Assembly (NCBI RefSeq): GCF_900155545.1
Contig: NZ_LT732526.1
Span: 3,682,286 to 3,746,285 of the forward strand
Reading direction: 5' to 3'
DNA from: Clostridium sp. Marseille-P2415
GTDB taxonomy: Bacteria; Bacillota; Clostridia; Lachnospirales; Lachnospiraceae
Length of the DNA: 64,000 nt
A program made the translations under genes and the position numbers. Below, in pieces: positions 26,180 to 34,446 of this stretch (position 1 is the stretch's first letter; every line of letters starts with the position of its first letter). The notes under the pieces are model-generated. The model was given only the letters and a program-made list of their open reading frames with translations. It did not search any database and was not told the origin of the DNA.

Positions 26180-26878
26180 ATGTTAGGAATTATCGGAGCT
26201 ATGGATGTGGAAGTGGCAGAAGTTAAAAAAGCCATGCAGGATGTAACGGTAGAAACCATAGCAGCAATGGATTTTTATAGAGGAATATTAAAAGGAAAGG
26301 AAGCGGTAGTGGTCCGTTCCGGCATCGGAAAGGTGAATGCTGCGGTCTGTACCCAGATACTGGCAGACCATTATCATGTAACCGCAGTCATCAATACCGG
26401 AATCGCCGGTTCCCTGAAAAATGAAATAAACATCGGCGATGTGGTTCTGTCTACGGATACGGTGCATCACGATATGGATGCAACCGGCTTTGGCTATCCG
26501 GCAGGACAGATCCCGCAGATGAAGGAATTCTCCTTCCCGGCCGATGAAACGCTTCGGGAACTGGCCTTCGAATGCTGCAGAGAGGTAAATCCTGAGATTG
26601 GAATTTTTACCGGAAGGGTAGTATCCGGGGACCAGTTTATTTCTGATAAGGTTAAAAAGAAGTGGATTTCGGAAACATTCGGGGGCTTTTGTACGGAGAT
26701 GGAGGGAGCGGCTATCGCACAGGCGGCATACTTAAACCATATCCCGTTTCTGATCATCCGAGCCATTTCAGATAAGGCGGATGACAGCGCAAATATGGAC
26801 TACAGCGAGTTTGAAGCTAAGGCGGTGAAGCACTCCGTGAACCTTATTTTAGCTATGGCCGAACGGTATTCATATTAA
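26180..26878 (+). CDS. mtnN: 5'-methylthioadenosine/S-adenosylhomocysteine nucleosidase
   Basis: Cleaves MTA and SAH to adenine and the thioribosyl product, part of methyl-cycle salvage and autoinducer-2 supply. Signature features: MDVEVAEVK with catalytic Glu, NTGIAGSL, SGDQFI, CTEMEGAAIAQ (ribose-binding Met-Glu) and IRAISDKADD with the catalytic Asp. 232 aa, normal. AGGAGG precedes ATG 26180. Confidence 0.95.
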   Translation: MLGIIGAMDVEVAEVKKAMQDVTVETIAAMDFYRGILKGKEAVVVRSGIGKVNAAVCTQILADHYHVTAVINTGIAGSLKNEINIGDVVLSTDTVHHDMDATGFGYPAGQIPQMKEFSFPADETLRELAFECCREVNPEIGIFTGRVVSGDQFISDKVKKKWISETFGGFCTEMEGAAIAQAAYLNHIPFLIIRAISDKADDSANMDYSEFEAKAVKHSVNLILAMAERYSY

Positions 26879-26882
26879 GTTG

Positions 26883-26985
26883 AGAATCGAATCCTGGCAG
26901 GATTTGACGAACGATTCTAGGCTCTCTCATCTTCCCAAAGGCAGTTCGGGTGATTATAATAAACCTATCACCCGGAGATGCCGGG
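26883..26985 (+). promoter_or_regulatory. Hairpin-rich leader and promoter before the 27006 gene
   Basis: Right after mtnN there is a nested stem: AGAATCG (26883 on) pairs with CGATTCT, enclosing AATCCT-GGC-AGGATT. Further on, GGGTGA (26948-26953) and TCACCC (26968-26973) flank a TATAAT (26955-26960), and CCCGG-AGATG-CCGGG (26971-26985) follows. The first structure may end the mtnN message; the second looks like an operator over a -10 box. Confidence 0.45.
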
Positions 26986-27005
26986 AAGAAAGGGGAGCTA
27001 TTATT

Positions 27006-27947
27006 ATGCTGGAATTTTTACAGACAGGCAAAGCGCTATACGTGCTGGCAGTCCTATGCGGTGTCGGCGTTATCACCAGATGGCTGACACGTAACCTCTA
27101 CAAAAGATTGATCAAAGAATCCGATAACATGTCACTGACCAAGAACAAGGGTCTTCGGGCTTTTAAGCAGAAGACGGAAACTACATATCAGATAAACCAG
27201 GGAATCCCAAAGGTCAGGCCGTACCTGGAACGGCAGATGTATGATTTTAAATATATGGGGATAACACTCCATGGCTGGAACATGTTTTCCAATCAAATGA
27301 CGCTCTGGTGCTTCCTGGCCGGGGGCGCGGCGGCATTTGCCTCTTACTGGTTCCGCACGGACCCTTATTACATCGTGTTGTATGGTTCGGTGGGAATCAT
27401 GGCTGGGCTGTTTACCATTCTGGTGGATCACGGAGCAGGAATTTCAGAGAAGCGGCAGCAGCTGTTTGCGGCGCTGGACAATTATCTGGAGAATACGCTC
27501 ATTTACCGGTTGGATCAGGATAGGGAGGAAATGCAGGCAATACCGGGGCCCCATTTGGAGACCCGTGAAAATATCAGGACGATTTATCCGTCATCAGCAA
27601 GAAACGGAGCTGAAAATGAGCCGGAGCCGGACAAGAAGGCGGACAGGAGAAGTGTAAGGCAGCGGTTAAGGGCCGAGCACATGGAAAAGCCGTTAAGGGC
27701 CCATTCTCAAAAGCAGCCGTTGGAAGAGTTTTCCGATGATATAGAAGAAGTATCCGGAAGAGGGGAAGGGCCCGGGGAGATGAAAGGTTCCAGGCGTGAT
27801 GTAGATTATTTAAAGCGCAGTCTGGAACAGATTGCGGCCAGCCGGGAAAAAGGAAGAGGAAGCAGAAAGGGAGAGGACTGGCTTAAAGACTTAAGCCCTG
27901 ATGAGTTAAAGCTTATTGGCGAAATACTCCAGGAGTATCTGACATGA
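27006..27947 (+). CDS. Uncharacterised membrane protein
   Basis: 313 residues from ATG 27006 (AGGGGAGC upstream). One N-terminal membrane helix (LYVLAVLCGVGVITRWL), a basic cytoplasmic stretch, two more helices near residues 100-150 (MTLWCFLAGGAAAFASYWF and IVLYGSVGIMAGLFTILV), then a long charged, Arg/Glu-rich C-terminal region without clear fold. The N-terminal third resembles the membrane part of clostridial proteins found near pgi and mtnN, but no named domain was recognised. The longer frame from 26880 runs through the leader hairpins and is rejected. Confidence 0.7.
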   Translation: MLEFLQTGKALYVLAVLCGVGVITRWLTRNLYKRLIKESDNMSLTKNKGLRAFKQKTETTYQINQGIPKVRPYLERQMYDFKYMGITLHGWNMFSNQMTLWCFLAGGAAAFASYWFRTDPYYIVLYGSVGIMAGLFTILVDHGAGISEKRQQLFAALDNYLENTLIYRLDQDREEMQAIPGPHLETRENIRTIYPSSARNGAENEPEPDKKADRRSVRQRLRAEHMEKPLRAHSQKQPLEEFSDDIEEVSGRGEGPGEMKGSRRDVDYLKRSLEQIAASREKGRGSRKGEDWLKDLSPDELKLIGEILQEYLT

Positions 27948-28058
27948 ACATTTGGAAGGCAGAAGAAAATCATGTCGCAATTAGAAGAATTCTATGATAT
28001 AATTTTCCTAAACAGGCAGTCAGGAACCTGAAACAAAAGGAAAAGGAGAATATTAGCA

Positions 28059-29405
28059 ATGGGAAATGTAATTTTTGATTATTCCAGGGCAGCAGGTTTT
28101 GTATCAGCAGAAGAAATGGAGAATATGAAGGCCACAGTGATGTGCGCAAGGGATGTGCTGATGAACAAATCCGGGGCAGGCAATGATTTCTTGGGTTGGA
28201 TCGACCTTCCGGTGGAATATGATAAGGAAGAATTCCAGGGAATAAAGGTGGCAGCAGAGAAGATTCAAAATGATTCTGACGTACTGCTTGTAGTAGGTAT
28301 CGGCGGCTCTTATCTTGGTGCCAGGGCAGCCATAGAATTTTTATCCCACAGCTTTTATAATGTATTGCCAAAAGGAAAACGTAAAACTCCGGAGATCTAT
28401 TTCGTTGGAAACAGCATCAGCAGCAAATACATCCAGGACTTAAAGGATGTGCTGGAAGGAAAAGATTTCTCCGTTAATATTATATCGAAATCCGGTACGA
28501 CCACAGAGCCGGCCATCGCTTTCCGGGTATTTAAGGATATGCTGATTGAGAAATATGGCCGTGAGGAGGCAAATAAGAGGATTTATGCCACTACGGACAA
28601 GGCAAGGGGCGCGCTGAAGAATCTGGCTGATGAGGAAGGATATCAATCCTTTGTGGTTCCGGATGATGTAGGAGGACGTTTCTCAGTGCTTACGGCGGTC
28701 GGCCTTCTTCCGATTGCGGTGTCCGGCGCTGATATTGATAAATTGATGGAAGGTGCCGAGGCAGCCAGAAAGGAAGCATTGGAAGCTCCTTACGAATCAA
28801 ACGGCGCCCTCCGGTATGCGGCTGTGCGCAGCATCCTGCTTCGAAAAGGAAAAACGGTTGAGATCGTGGCAAATTATGAGCCAAGCCTTCATTATGTTTC
28901 CGAATGGTGGAAGCAGTTATTCGGAGAGAGCGAAGGAAAGGACCGAAGGGGTATTTTTCCGGCAGCAGTGGATTTGACCACAGACTTGCACTCTATGGGA
29001 CAGTTTATTCAGGATGGGGCCCGGATTATGTTTGAAACCGTGCTGAATGTAGAGGAATCACCGGCAGAAATTCTTCTTAAGGAGGAAGAAATTGATACCG
29101 ACGGTATGAATTATCTGGCAGGAAAGAGTGTTGACTTTGTCAACAAGAGCGCCATGAACGGAACCATTCTGGCCCATACCGACGGAGATGTGCCGAATCT
29201 CATGGTAAAGATTCCGAAGCAGGATGAATACAGTCTGGGTCAGCTGTTCTACTTCTTTGAATACGCATGCGGCGTCAGCGGATATATCCTGGGCGTGAAT
29301 CCGTTTAACCAGCCAGGTGTGGAAAGTTATAAGAAGAACATGTTCGCATTGCTTGGAAAGCCGGGGTATGAAAAGGAAAGAGAGGAATTGTTAAAGAGAT
29401 TATAG
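28059..29405 (+). CDS. pgi: Glucose-6-phosphate isomerase
   Basis: Interconverts glucose 6-phosphate and fructose 6-phosphate. SIS-fold motifs: [48 protein letters not shown], and the C-terminal [22 protein letters not shown] signature with the catalytic Lys. 448 aa, typical of Gram-positive enzymes. TATAAT at 27998-28003 may be its -10 box. A terminator follows. Confidence 0.96.
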   Translation: MGNVIFDYSRAAGFVSAEEMENMKATVMCARDVLMNKSGAGNDFLGWIDLPVEYDKEEFQGIKVAAEKIQNDSDVLLVVGIGGSYLGARAAIEFLSHSFYNVLPKGKRKTPEIYFVGNSISSKYIQDLKDVLEGKDFSVNIISKSGTTTEPAIAFRVFKDMLIEKYGREEANKRIYATTDKARGALKNLADEEGYQSFVVPDDVGGRFSVLTAVGLLPIAVSGADIDKLMEGAEAARKEALEAPYESNGALRYAAVRSILLRKGKTVEIVANYEPSLHYVSEWWKQLFGESEGKDRRGIFPAAVDLTTDLHSMGQFIQDGARIMFETVLNVEESPAEILLKEEEIDTDGMNYLAGKSVDFVNKSAMNGTILAHTDGDVPNLMVKIPKQDEYSLGQLFYFFEYACGVSGYILGVNPFNQPGVESYKKNMFALLGKPGYEKEREELLKRL

Positions 29406-29472
29406 TGGTGCCGGTATGGTGCAGAATCAACAGGCAGACAAACATATGGTTGTTACATGCTGAAATATTAGC

Positions 29473-29520
29473 AGGAAGCGGTTGGAAACGTATTAGTTTC
29501 GGGCCGCTTCCTTTATTCTT
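29473..29520. terminator. Terminator after pgi
   Basis: AGGAAGCGG / CCGCTTCCT stem with an inner GGAAAC / GTTTC pairing, followed by TTATTCTT. It also overlaps the stop end of the convergent minus-strand gene. Confidence 0.75.
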
Positions 29521-29779
29521 CAATGACCTGAATTTCAAGAAAATCAAATTCAATGTGTTCAATAAAATTATCCTGCGTAAAACGTGCTTTGGAATGCCTT
29601 TGAAACTCATGGATGGTGGCATCCAGCCACATGGGCTTTCCCAGATCAAACTGGTAACACATATCATCCAGCGCCTGAAAGACCATGGAAGTTCTGGACA
29701 GGCTGTAGTCAGAGATGCAGATGACCGTATCTTTCTCGATTCTGGTGTCTTTGATTATTTTTCCCCACATGCGAAACAT
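29513..29779 (-). CDS. Conserved small protein of unknown function
   Basis: 88 residues from the Met of MFRMWGKIIKDTRI (position 29779), where AAGGGA lies about ten bases upstream; the frame is open to 29836. The sequence, including KPMWLDATIHEFQRHSKARFTQDNFIEHIEFDFLEI in part, is of a type I recall as conserved in Lachnospiraceae. Single soluble domain with many acidic and aromatic residues. Function unknown. Confidence 0.72.
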   Translation of the reverse strand: MFRMWGKIIKDTRIEKDTVICISDYSLSRTSMVFQALDDMCYQFDLGKPMWLDATIHEFQRHSKARFTQDNFIEHIEFDFLEIQVIEE

Positions 29780-29886
29780 AAATGGATTTTCCCTTCTTAA
29801 AATAAACGGATGTATAAAGCTGTTATAATAATGCAACGATTATAACATTAATGAATGGAAAAAGGCAAGCAGGAATATGGCGGACA

Positions 29887-29915
29887 TTGTAAAACTATGA
29901 AAAATATGATAGAAT
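29887..29915 (+). promoter_or_regulatory. Promoter of the coiled-coil membrane protein gene
   Basis: TTGTAA (29887-29892), 17 bases, TAGAAT (29910-29915), 35 bases before the start at 29950. Confidence 0.5.
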
Positions 29916-29949
29916 CGTTGTAGGAAAAACCGAAGGAGGAAGACTTTAG

Positions 29950-31041
29950 ATGGCGCAACCCATATCAGATCAGGTTGGTTTTCTTGGAGAGGCGTGCAGA
30001 GCCGTCCAGGAATTATCTGTAAGCAAGAGTTTGTTGGAAAGGTTCCGTCTTGAAGAAAAACGTCTGGAAAAGGAACTGGATGCAGAAAGAAGGGCTGTGA
30101 CAGATGCCATCAGCCTTACGGTAAAGAAGCGGATCGAAGAAATTAACAATACTTATGACAGGGAAATAGCCAGGGAACAGGACCGCTTAAAACGGATGAG
30201 AAATAAGCGGGAGAAGGCAAAAAGCCAGGGAATCAGGGAACGGATCGAAGAGGAGACGGAGGAGCTTAAGAGCAGTAACCGGGAGCTGAAGCTTAAGATG
30301 AAGGCAGCATTCCAACAGGACCGGGTACCGGGATTTTGTAAAAGCGGCTGGTATTATGCACTGTATTTTCCGAGCGGGATCAGTGAATTCTTCCTGCTGT
30401 TTGTGACCATACTCCTGTGTTTTCTTGCGATTCCCTGCGGAATCTATCTGCTGCTTCCGGTAAAGTCCTTATACCACCTCATTGGGATATATTTTGCAAC
30501 CATCCTTTTCTTTGGAAGTCTTTATATCCTCATTAATAACCGGACCAAGGTAAGGCATCAGAACGTATTGAAAAATGGGAGGTCCATCAGAGACCTTATG
30601 AAGTCCAATAAGAGGAAGATCCGGGTTATTACCCGGAATATTAAGCGGGACCGTGACGAAGCCGTTTATAACCTGGAAAAATATGATGATGAGATTGCCC
30701 GGACCGAACAGGACTTAGCGGACATCGCTGATCAGAAAAAGGAGGCCTTAAATACCTTTGACAAGGTGACAAAGACTATCATAGCCGATGAGATTGCCGG
30801 TAACAGCAGGGAAAGGCTTGACCGGCTGAAAGAAGATTATGAAGAAGCGGCGGCAAATGTAAGGGAGGCGGAAATCCGGGTAAAGGAACAGACCCTGTTT
30901 ATTAATGATAATTATGCGTCTTATGTGGGAAAGGAATTCATGATTCCGGAAAAGCTTGATGAACTTGCTGATATGATCCGAATGGGCAGAGCTTCTACCA
31001 TCAGTGAAGCAGAGATCCTTTATAAGAGTCTTAAGGAATAA
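29950..31041 (+). CDS. Coiled-coil protein with central membrane segments
   Basis: 363 residues in a symmetric layout: a long N-terminal coiled coil (residues ~30-125, Glu/Lys/Arg-rich), two adjacent membrane helices (FFLLFVTILLCFLAIPCGIYLLL and IGIYFATILFFGSLYILI, about 147-197), then a second long coiled coil (~215-330) and a short helical tail. Both coiled coils would lie on the same side of the membrane. No family recognised; a scaffold or membrane-organising role is possible. GAAGGAGG precedes the start and a strong terminator follows, so it is a single-gene unit. Confidence 0.75.
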   Translation: MAQPISDQVGFLGEACRAVQELSVSKSLLERFRLEEKRLEKELDAERRAVTDAISLTVKKRIEEINNTYDREIAREQDRLKRMRNKREKAKSQGIRERIEEETEELKSSNRELKLKMKAAFQQDRVPGFCKSGWYYALYFPSGISEFFLLFVTILLCFLAIPCGIYLLLPVKSLYHLIGIYFATILFFGSLYILINNRTKVRHQNVLKNGRSIRDLMKSNKRKIRVITRNIKRDRDEAVYNLEKYDDEIARTEQDLADIADQKKEALNTFDKVTKTIIADEIAGNSRERLDRLKEDYEEAAANVREAEIRVKEQTLFINDNYASYVGKEFMIPEKLDELADMIRMGRASTISEAEILYKSLKE

Positions 31042-31046
31042 AAATA

Positions 31047-31096
31047 AGGTGCAGGAAGAAGGCATGAAAGTGCGTTTATCCTGCACCTGTTTTTTT
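31047..31096 (+). terminator. Terminator after the coiled-coil gene
   Basis: AGGTGCAGGA / TCCTGCACCT, perfect 10-bp stem, followed by GTTTTTTT. Classic rho-independent terminator. Confidence 0.9.
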
Positions 31097-31119
31097 CGTA
31101 ATTTTCCCGGACTGTGTGG

Positions 31120-31150
31120 TGAATAATTCCATAAATCACGGCTTATAATA
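31120..31150 (+). promoter_or_regulatory. Possible forespore (sigma-F/G) promoter of yyaC
   Basis: TGAATA (31120-31125) matches the sigma-G/F -35 consensus, and TATAATA (31144-31150) lies 18 bases further, agreeing at five of seven positions with CATACTA. A sigma-A -10 reading (TATAAT) is equally possible. The product's spore family supports the forespore reading. Confidence 0.45.
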
Positions 31151-31185
31151 GAACAGAGAAAATAAGGACAGCAAGGCAGGATATT

Positions 31186-31785
31186 ATGAAATTATGGGAA
31201 AGAATTACGATCCGCGGAAACCGGGACGTTTTTTATTATGATACGAAACAGACCTTTGAAGCAGAGGACTTTGCTTCCAGACTTTATGATATGATATGTA
31301 CGGAGCAGGAGAACGGAAAAGCAGCGGGGGTATTGTTTTTGTGCATCGGGACCGACCGTTCTACAGGAGACAGCCTTGGGCCCTTGATCGGATACAAGCT
31401 AAAGGAGGAAAGCCTGGAACACATAGAAATCCTGGGAACCCTGGAACGGCCGGTCCACGCCATGAACTTAGAGACTTACCAGACGATTTTAAAGCTGCGC
31501 TACCCAAATCATGTGGTAGTGGCAGTGGATGCATCGGTTGGAAATATTGAACACATCGGCTATGTAACTCTGGGAAAGGGAGCGTTAAAGCCTGGCCTTG
31601 GCGTCAGCAAGGAGCTGCGGGCCGTGGGAGATATCTTTATAACAGGAATCGTAGGAAGCTGCGGAAATTACGATCCTCTGATGCTGCAGAGCATCCGGCT
31701 TTCCGTCGTCATGCGCATGGCAGACTGCATCAGCCGCAGTATTTATCTTGTCGAAAAGTTATGGGAAAACACTTCCCTGCTTTGA
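31186..31785 (+). CDS. yyaC: YyaC-family putative spore protease
   Basis: Related to the germination protease fold. Conserved segments: LCIGTDRSTGDSLGPLIGYKL near residue 50, GTLERPVHAMNL, VAVDASVG, GKGALKPGLGV and ITGIVGSCGNYD. Known in Bacillus as a sporulation-expressed protein of unclear activity. 199 aa, normal for the family. The promoter of the next gene overlaps its stop codon. Confidence 0.9.
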   Translation: MKLWERITIRGNRDVFYYDTKQTFEAEDFASRLYDMICTEQENGKAAGVLFLCIGTDRSTGDSLGPLIGYKLKEESLEHIEILGTLERPVHAMNLETYQTILKLRYPNHVVVAVDASVGNIEHIGYVTLGKGALKPGLGVSKELRAVGDIFITGIVGSCGNYDPLMLQSIRLSVVMRMADCISRSIYLVEKLWENTSLL

Positions 31786-31809
31786 CACGTTTTGCACCTG
31801 TTGTATGCT
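31782..31809 (+). promoter_or_regulatory. Promoter of the LysM protein gene
   Basis: TTGACA (31782-31787) overlaps the yyaC stop; 16 bases later TATGCT (31804-31809). Start of the next gene is 38 bases downstream. Confidence 0.5.
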
Positions 31810-31847
31810 ATGATTCATTGGATTAAAAAGAATAGCGGGGTGAGCCA

Positions 31848-33098
31848 ATGGATGAATTATACAATCCGCTCCCGAAGCTGCCCAAGAATATCAGGCAGAT
31901 CGGGGAGCGGGATCAGATCGTAAAATTATATGTGGAAGATTATGTAAATACTTATTTAAAACGTCTGTATCCTGCAGGTGGACAGGAACTGCGGGTCGGT
32001 CTTCTGTTAGGAAGTCTGGAACTGAATGACGGAACGCCATATATCTTCATTGACGGAGCTTTGGAAATGGAGAACGTGACGGAGGCCGGCCGGAAGATTA
32101 CATTTTCGGAGCTGGACTGGAAAAAAGCCTATCAGAATATGGAACAGCTTTTTCCGAAGCGGTCTGTCCAGGGCTGGTTTTTATGCGGCAGGCCGGGAGA
32201 TGACTTAAGTCCCCTTAATTACTGGAAACAACATATCCAGTATTTTGCAGGTCCCAACAAGCTGATGTATTTAACCAATGGGGCAGACGGAGATGAAACG
32301 ATTTACATAACGTCAGAGGATGGATTTTATAAGCTTCGGGGATATAGCATTTATTATGAGCGCAACCAGATGATGCAGGACTATATGGTTCTGCGAAAGG
32401 ATGTAAAACGTACCGAAATCGATACAAATGATAAGGTAATCGAAGAATTCCGCAAGCGGATGGACGAGAATAAGGAAGAAGCAACGGACAAGCATCAAAC
32501 GACCGGGCTTCTCCGGGGCCTGTGTATGGCCATGTCAGTCGTCATATTAGCTGGCGGAATTGTTATGTTCAGCAATTATGAAAAAATGCGGGATATGGAG
32601 AGCGTGATTGCGTCTGTAATCCCGGCTAAGGCGGAGCAGCTCCTGATCGGAAAGCAGAACCCGGAAAAAGAAGGCAAAGGCGAATCCAGGGTAGTTGTGG
32701 AAGAAGCGGAGGGAGGCGTTTATCCTACGACGGCAGTGAATAAGGAGACCATGTCTGAGACCATGCCGGAATCAACGGCTGTGGCGGCTTCTTCCCAGGC
32801 GGAAACAGAGCCGGCCCGGGAAACAGCAAAAAGCCAGGAGACTCAGGCCGCCGTTCAGACGGAACCGGCAGGCGAAAATGCTGCTGCAGCGCCCAAGGAA
32901 TCCCAATCAGCCGGTCAGGAGACTGCGGAAGCCGTAAGCGGGAGCCCCCGCATCCATGTGGTACAGGAGGGAGAGACTCTGTATGGTATCTGCATTGCGG
33001 AATACCAAAATGTGGATAAATTAAAGGAAATTTGTGAACTCAACGGGTTAGAGGATGAAAATAAGATCGTTTCGGGCCAAAAATTACGCCTTCCGTAG
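31848..33098 (+). CDS. Membrane protein with LysM domain and MPN-like N-terminal domain
   Basis: Three parts: a ~210-residue N-terminal globular domain, a membrane helix (LCMAMSVVILAGGIVMF, about 226-243), a Thr/Glu/Ala-rich linker, and a C-terminal LysM domain (VVQEGETLYGICIAEYQ ... GQKLRLP, about 368-416) that should bind peptidoglycan outside the membrane. The N-terminal domain has the look of an MPN/JAB fold (RVGLLLGSLELNDG, then VQGWFLCGRPG where JAMM enzymes have GWYHSHP), but the metal-binding His residues are absent, so it would be inactive. That assignment is by eye. It may link cytoplasmic and wall events, possibly in sporulation given yyaC next to it. Confidence 0.78.
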   Translation: MDELYNPLPKLPKNIRQIGERDQIVKLYVEDYVNTYLKRLYPAGGQELRVGLLLGSLELNDGTPYIFIDGALEMENVTEAGRKITFSELDWKKAYQNMEQLFPKRSVQGWFLCGRPGDDLSPLNYWKQHIQYFAGPNKLMYLTNGADGDETIYITSEDGFYKLRGYSIYYERNQMMQDYMVLRKDVKRTEIDTNDKVIEEFRKRMDENKEEATDKHQTTGLLRGLCMAMSVVILAGGIVMFSNYEKMRDMESVIASVIPAKAEQLLIGKQNPEKEGKGESRVVVEEAEGGVYPTTAVNKETMSETMPESTAVAASSQAETEPARETAKSQETQAAVQTEPAGENAAAAPKESQSAGQETAEAVSGSPRIHVVQEGETLYGICIAEYQNVDKLKEICELNGLEDENKIVSGQKLRLP

Positions 33099-33171
33099 AA
33101 AAAAGTAATGCGTTTCTTCCTAAAATGATGTATACTACAACTATATATGGGCATTTTTAGGAGAAAACTGC

Positions 33172-34446
33172 ATGAGTGATATGAACTCTATGAACAGAGA
33201 GATTAAAAAAAACCAGCTGCGGCGGCAGATCGTCCCAGCCTCTCCGCAAAAGGAAGAAAACAGCGAAGAAATCATAAAAAAGGCCCGCATCAAGGTGAGG
33301 AATAAACGGTTTAAAATATTTCTGGTGCTGTTTTTGGTACTTGTGGCAGGAGCCATTGGCGCATATGAGTATTTTCAGCTCTATCATTATACCGGATATG
33401 GTGTGGTATGGGAAAAGGAAATGAATGAGGGCAGCTATGTGGGCTATCAGGATTTTGGTTCCAATGTGTTAAAATACAGCAAAGACGGCGCCTCCTATCT
33501 GGATTCCAAGGGCGAAGAGGTATGGATACAAAGCTATGAGATGAACTCTCCTGTAGCAAGTGTCAACGGAGATTATGCAGCCATTGCGGACCAGCAGGGG
33601 AATTCCATCTATATCTTTGACAAGTCGGGGAATACAGGTGTTGCAACTACGGTGCTTCCGATCGTAAAGGCAACGGTATCCGCCCACGGTGTGGTTGCCG
33701 CGATTTTAGAGGACTCCACGTCGAATTATGTTTACTTCTTTAAACGGGATGGCAGCGCTCTGGATGTGAAGATCAAAGCACTTTTAGGCGGCGATTCCGG
33801 CTATCCTGTGGATATCAGCTTATCCCCGGATGGGACCCAGTTAATCGGGGCTTACGCGTATTTGAAAAACGGGGCTTTAAATGGCAGAGTAGCGTTCCAC
33901 AATTTTGCGGAAATCGGTAAGAGCATTCCGGACAGGCTGGTAGGAGGGTTTGATGAGCCTTATGAGTCTTCTCTCGTTGCGCAGGTTGCGTTTCTTGACG
34001 ATACCTATTCCTGTGCCTTTGCGGATAACAGTGTTTCGTTCTATTCCACGAAGAATGCGCTTTCTCCGGAGCTGGTCAAGCAGGTTGCCGTGGAGGAAGA
34101 AATAAAGAGTGTGTTTCATTCCGATAAATATGTCGGGTTAATTGTGGACAATCCGGAAGGGGAAAATCCGTACCGTCTTGATGTCTACAAGCCGGACGGC
34201 AGGCTTGCATTTTCCAGGGGTTTCCAATACCAGTATACCCATGCCGATATTGACGGAGACCGCGTTATTTTGTATAATGAAGATTCCTGCAGAGTCTATA
34301 ATATGTCCGGCAGACTTAAGTTTTCCGGGACATTTGATTTCCCGATATCCAAGATCCGGAACGGAAGATTTCCCAATACTCTGATCGTTACCGGCCCCCA
34401 GAACATGAAAGAAATAAGATTACAAATAGGAGGACAATACCAATGA
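33172..34446 (+). CDS. DUF5711-type membrane-anchored beta-propeller protein
   Basis: N-terminal cytoplasmic basic tail, one membrane helix (FLVLFLVLVAGAIGAYEYF, about residues 49-67), then ~350 extracellular residues of repeated strand patterns (YSKDGASYLDSKGEEVW, DKSGN, DISLSPDGTQL) that suggest a beta-propeller. It matches the clostridial DUF5711 family as I recall it. Function unknown. Its stop overlaps the tkt start (ATGA), so the two are translated together. Confidence 0.8.
   Translation: MSDMNSMNREIKKNQLRRQIVPASPQKEENSEEIIKKARIKVRNKRFKIFLVLFLVLVAGAIGAYEYFQLYHYTGYGVVWEKEMNEGSYVGYQDFGSNVLKYSKDGASYLDSKGEEVWIQSYEMNSPVASVNGDYAAIADQQGNSIYIFDKSGNTGVATTVLPIVKATVSAHGVVAAILEDSTSNYVYFFKRDGSALDVKIKALLGGDSGYPVDISLSPDGTQLIGAYAYLKNGALNGRVAFHNFAEIGKSIPDRLVGGFDEPYESSLVAQVAFLDDTYSCAFADNSVSFYSTKNALSPELVKQVAVEEEIKSVFHSDKYVGLIVDNPEGENPYRLDVYKPDGRLAFSRGFQYQYTHADIDGDRVILYNEDSCRVYNMSGRLKFSGTFDFPISKIRNGRFPNTLIVTGPQNMKEIRLQIGGQYQ

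Noticed and set aside
26880-27005. Upstream extension of the membrane protein gene at 27006
   Set aside because: The extension runs through several hairpins and a promoter-like box, and a good ribosome binding site exists before ATG 27006.
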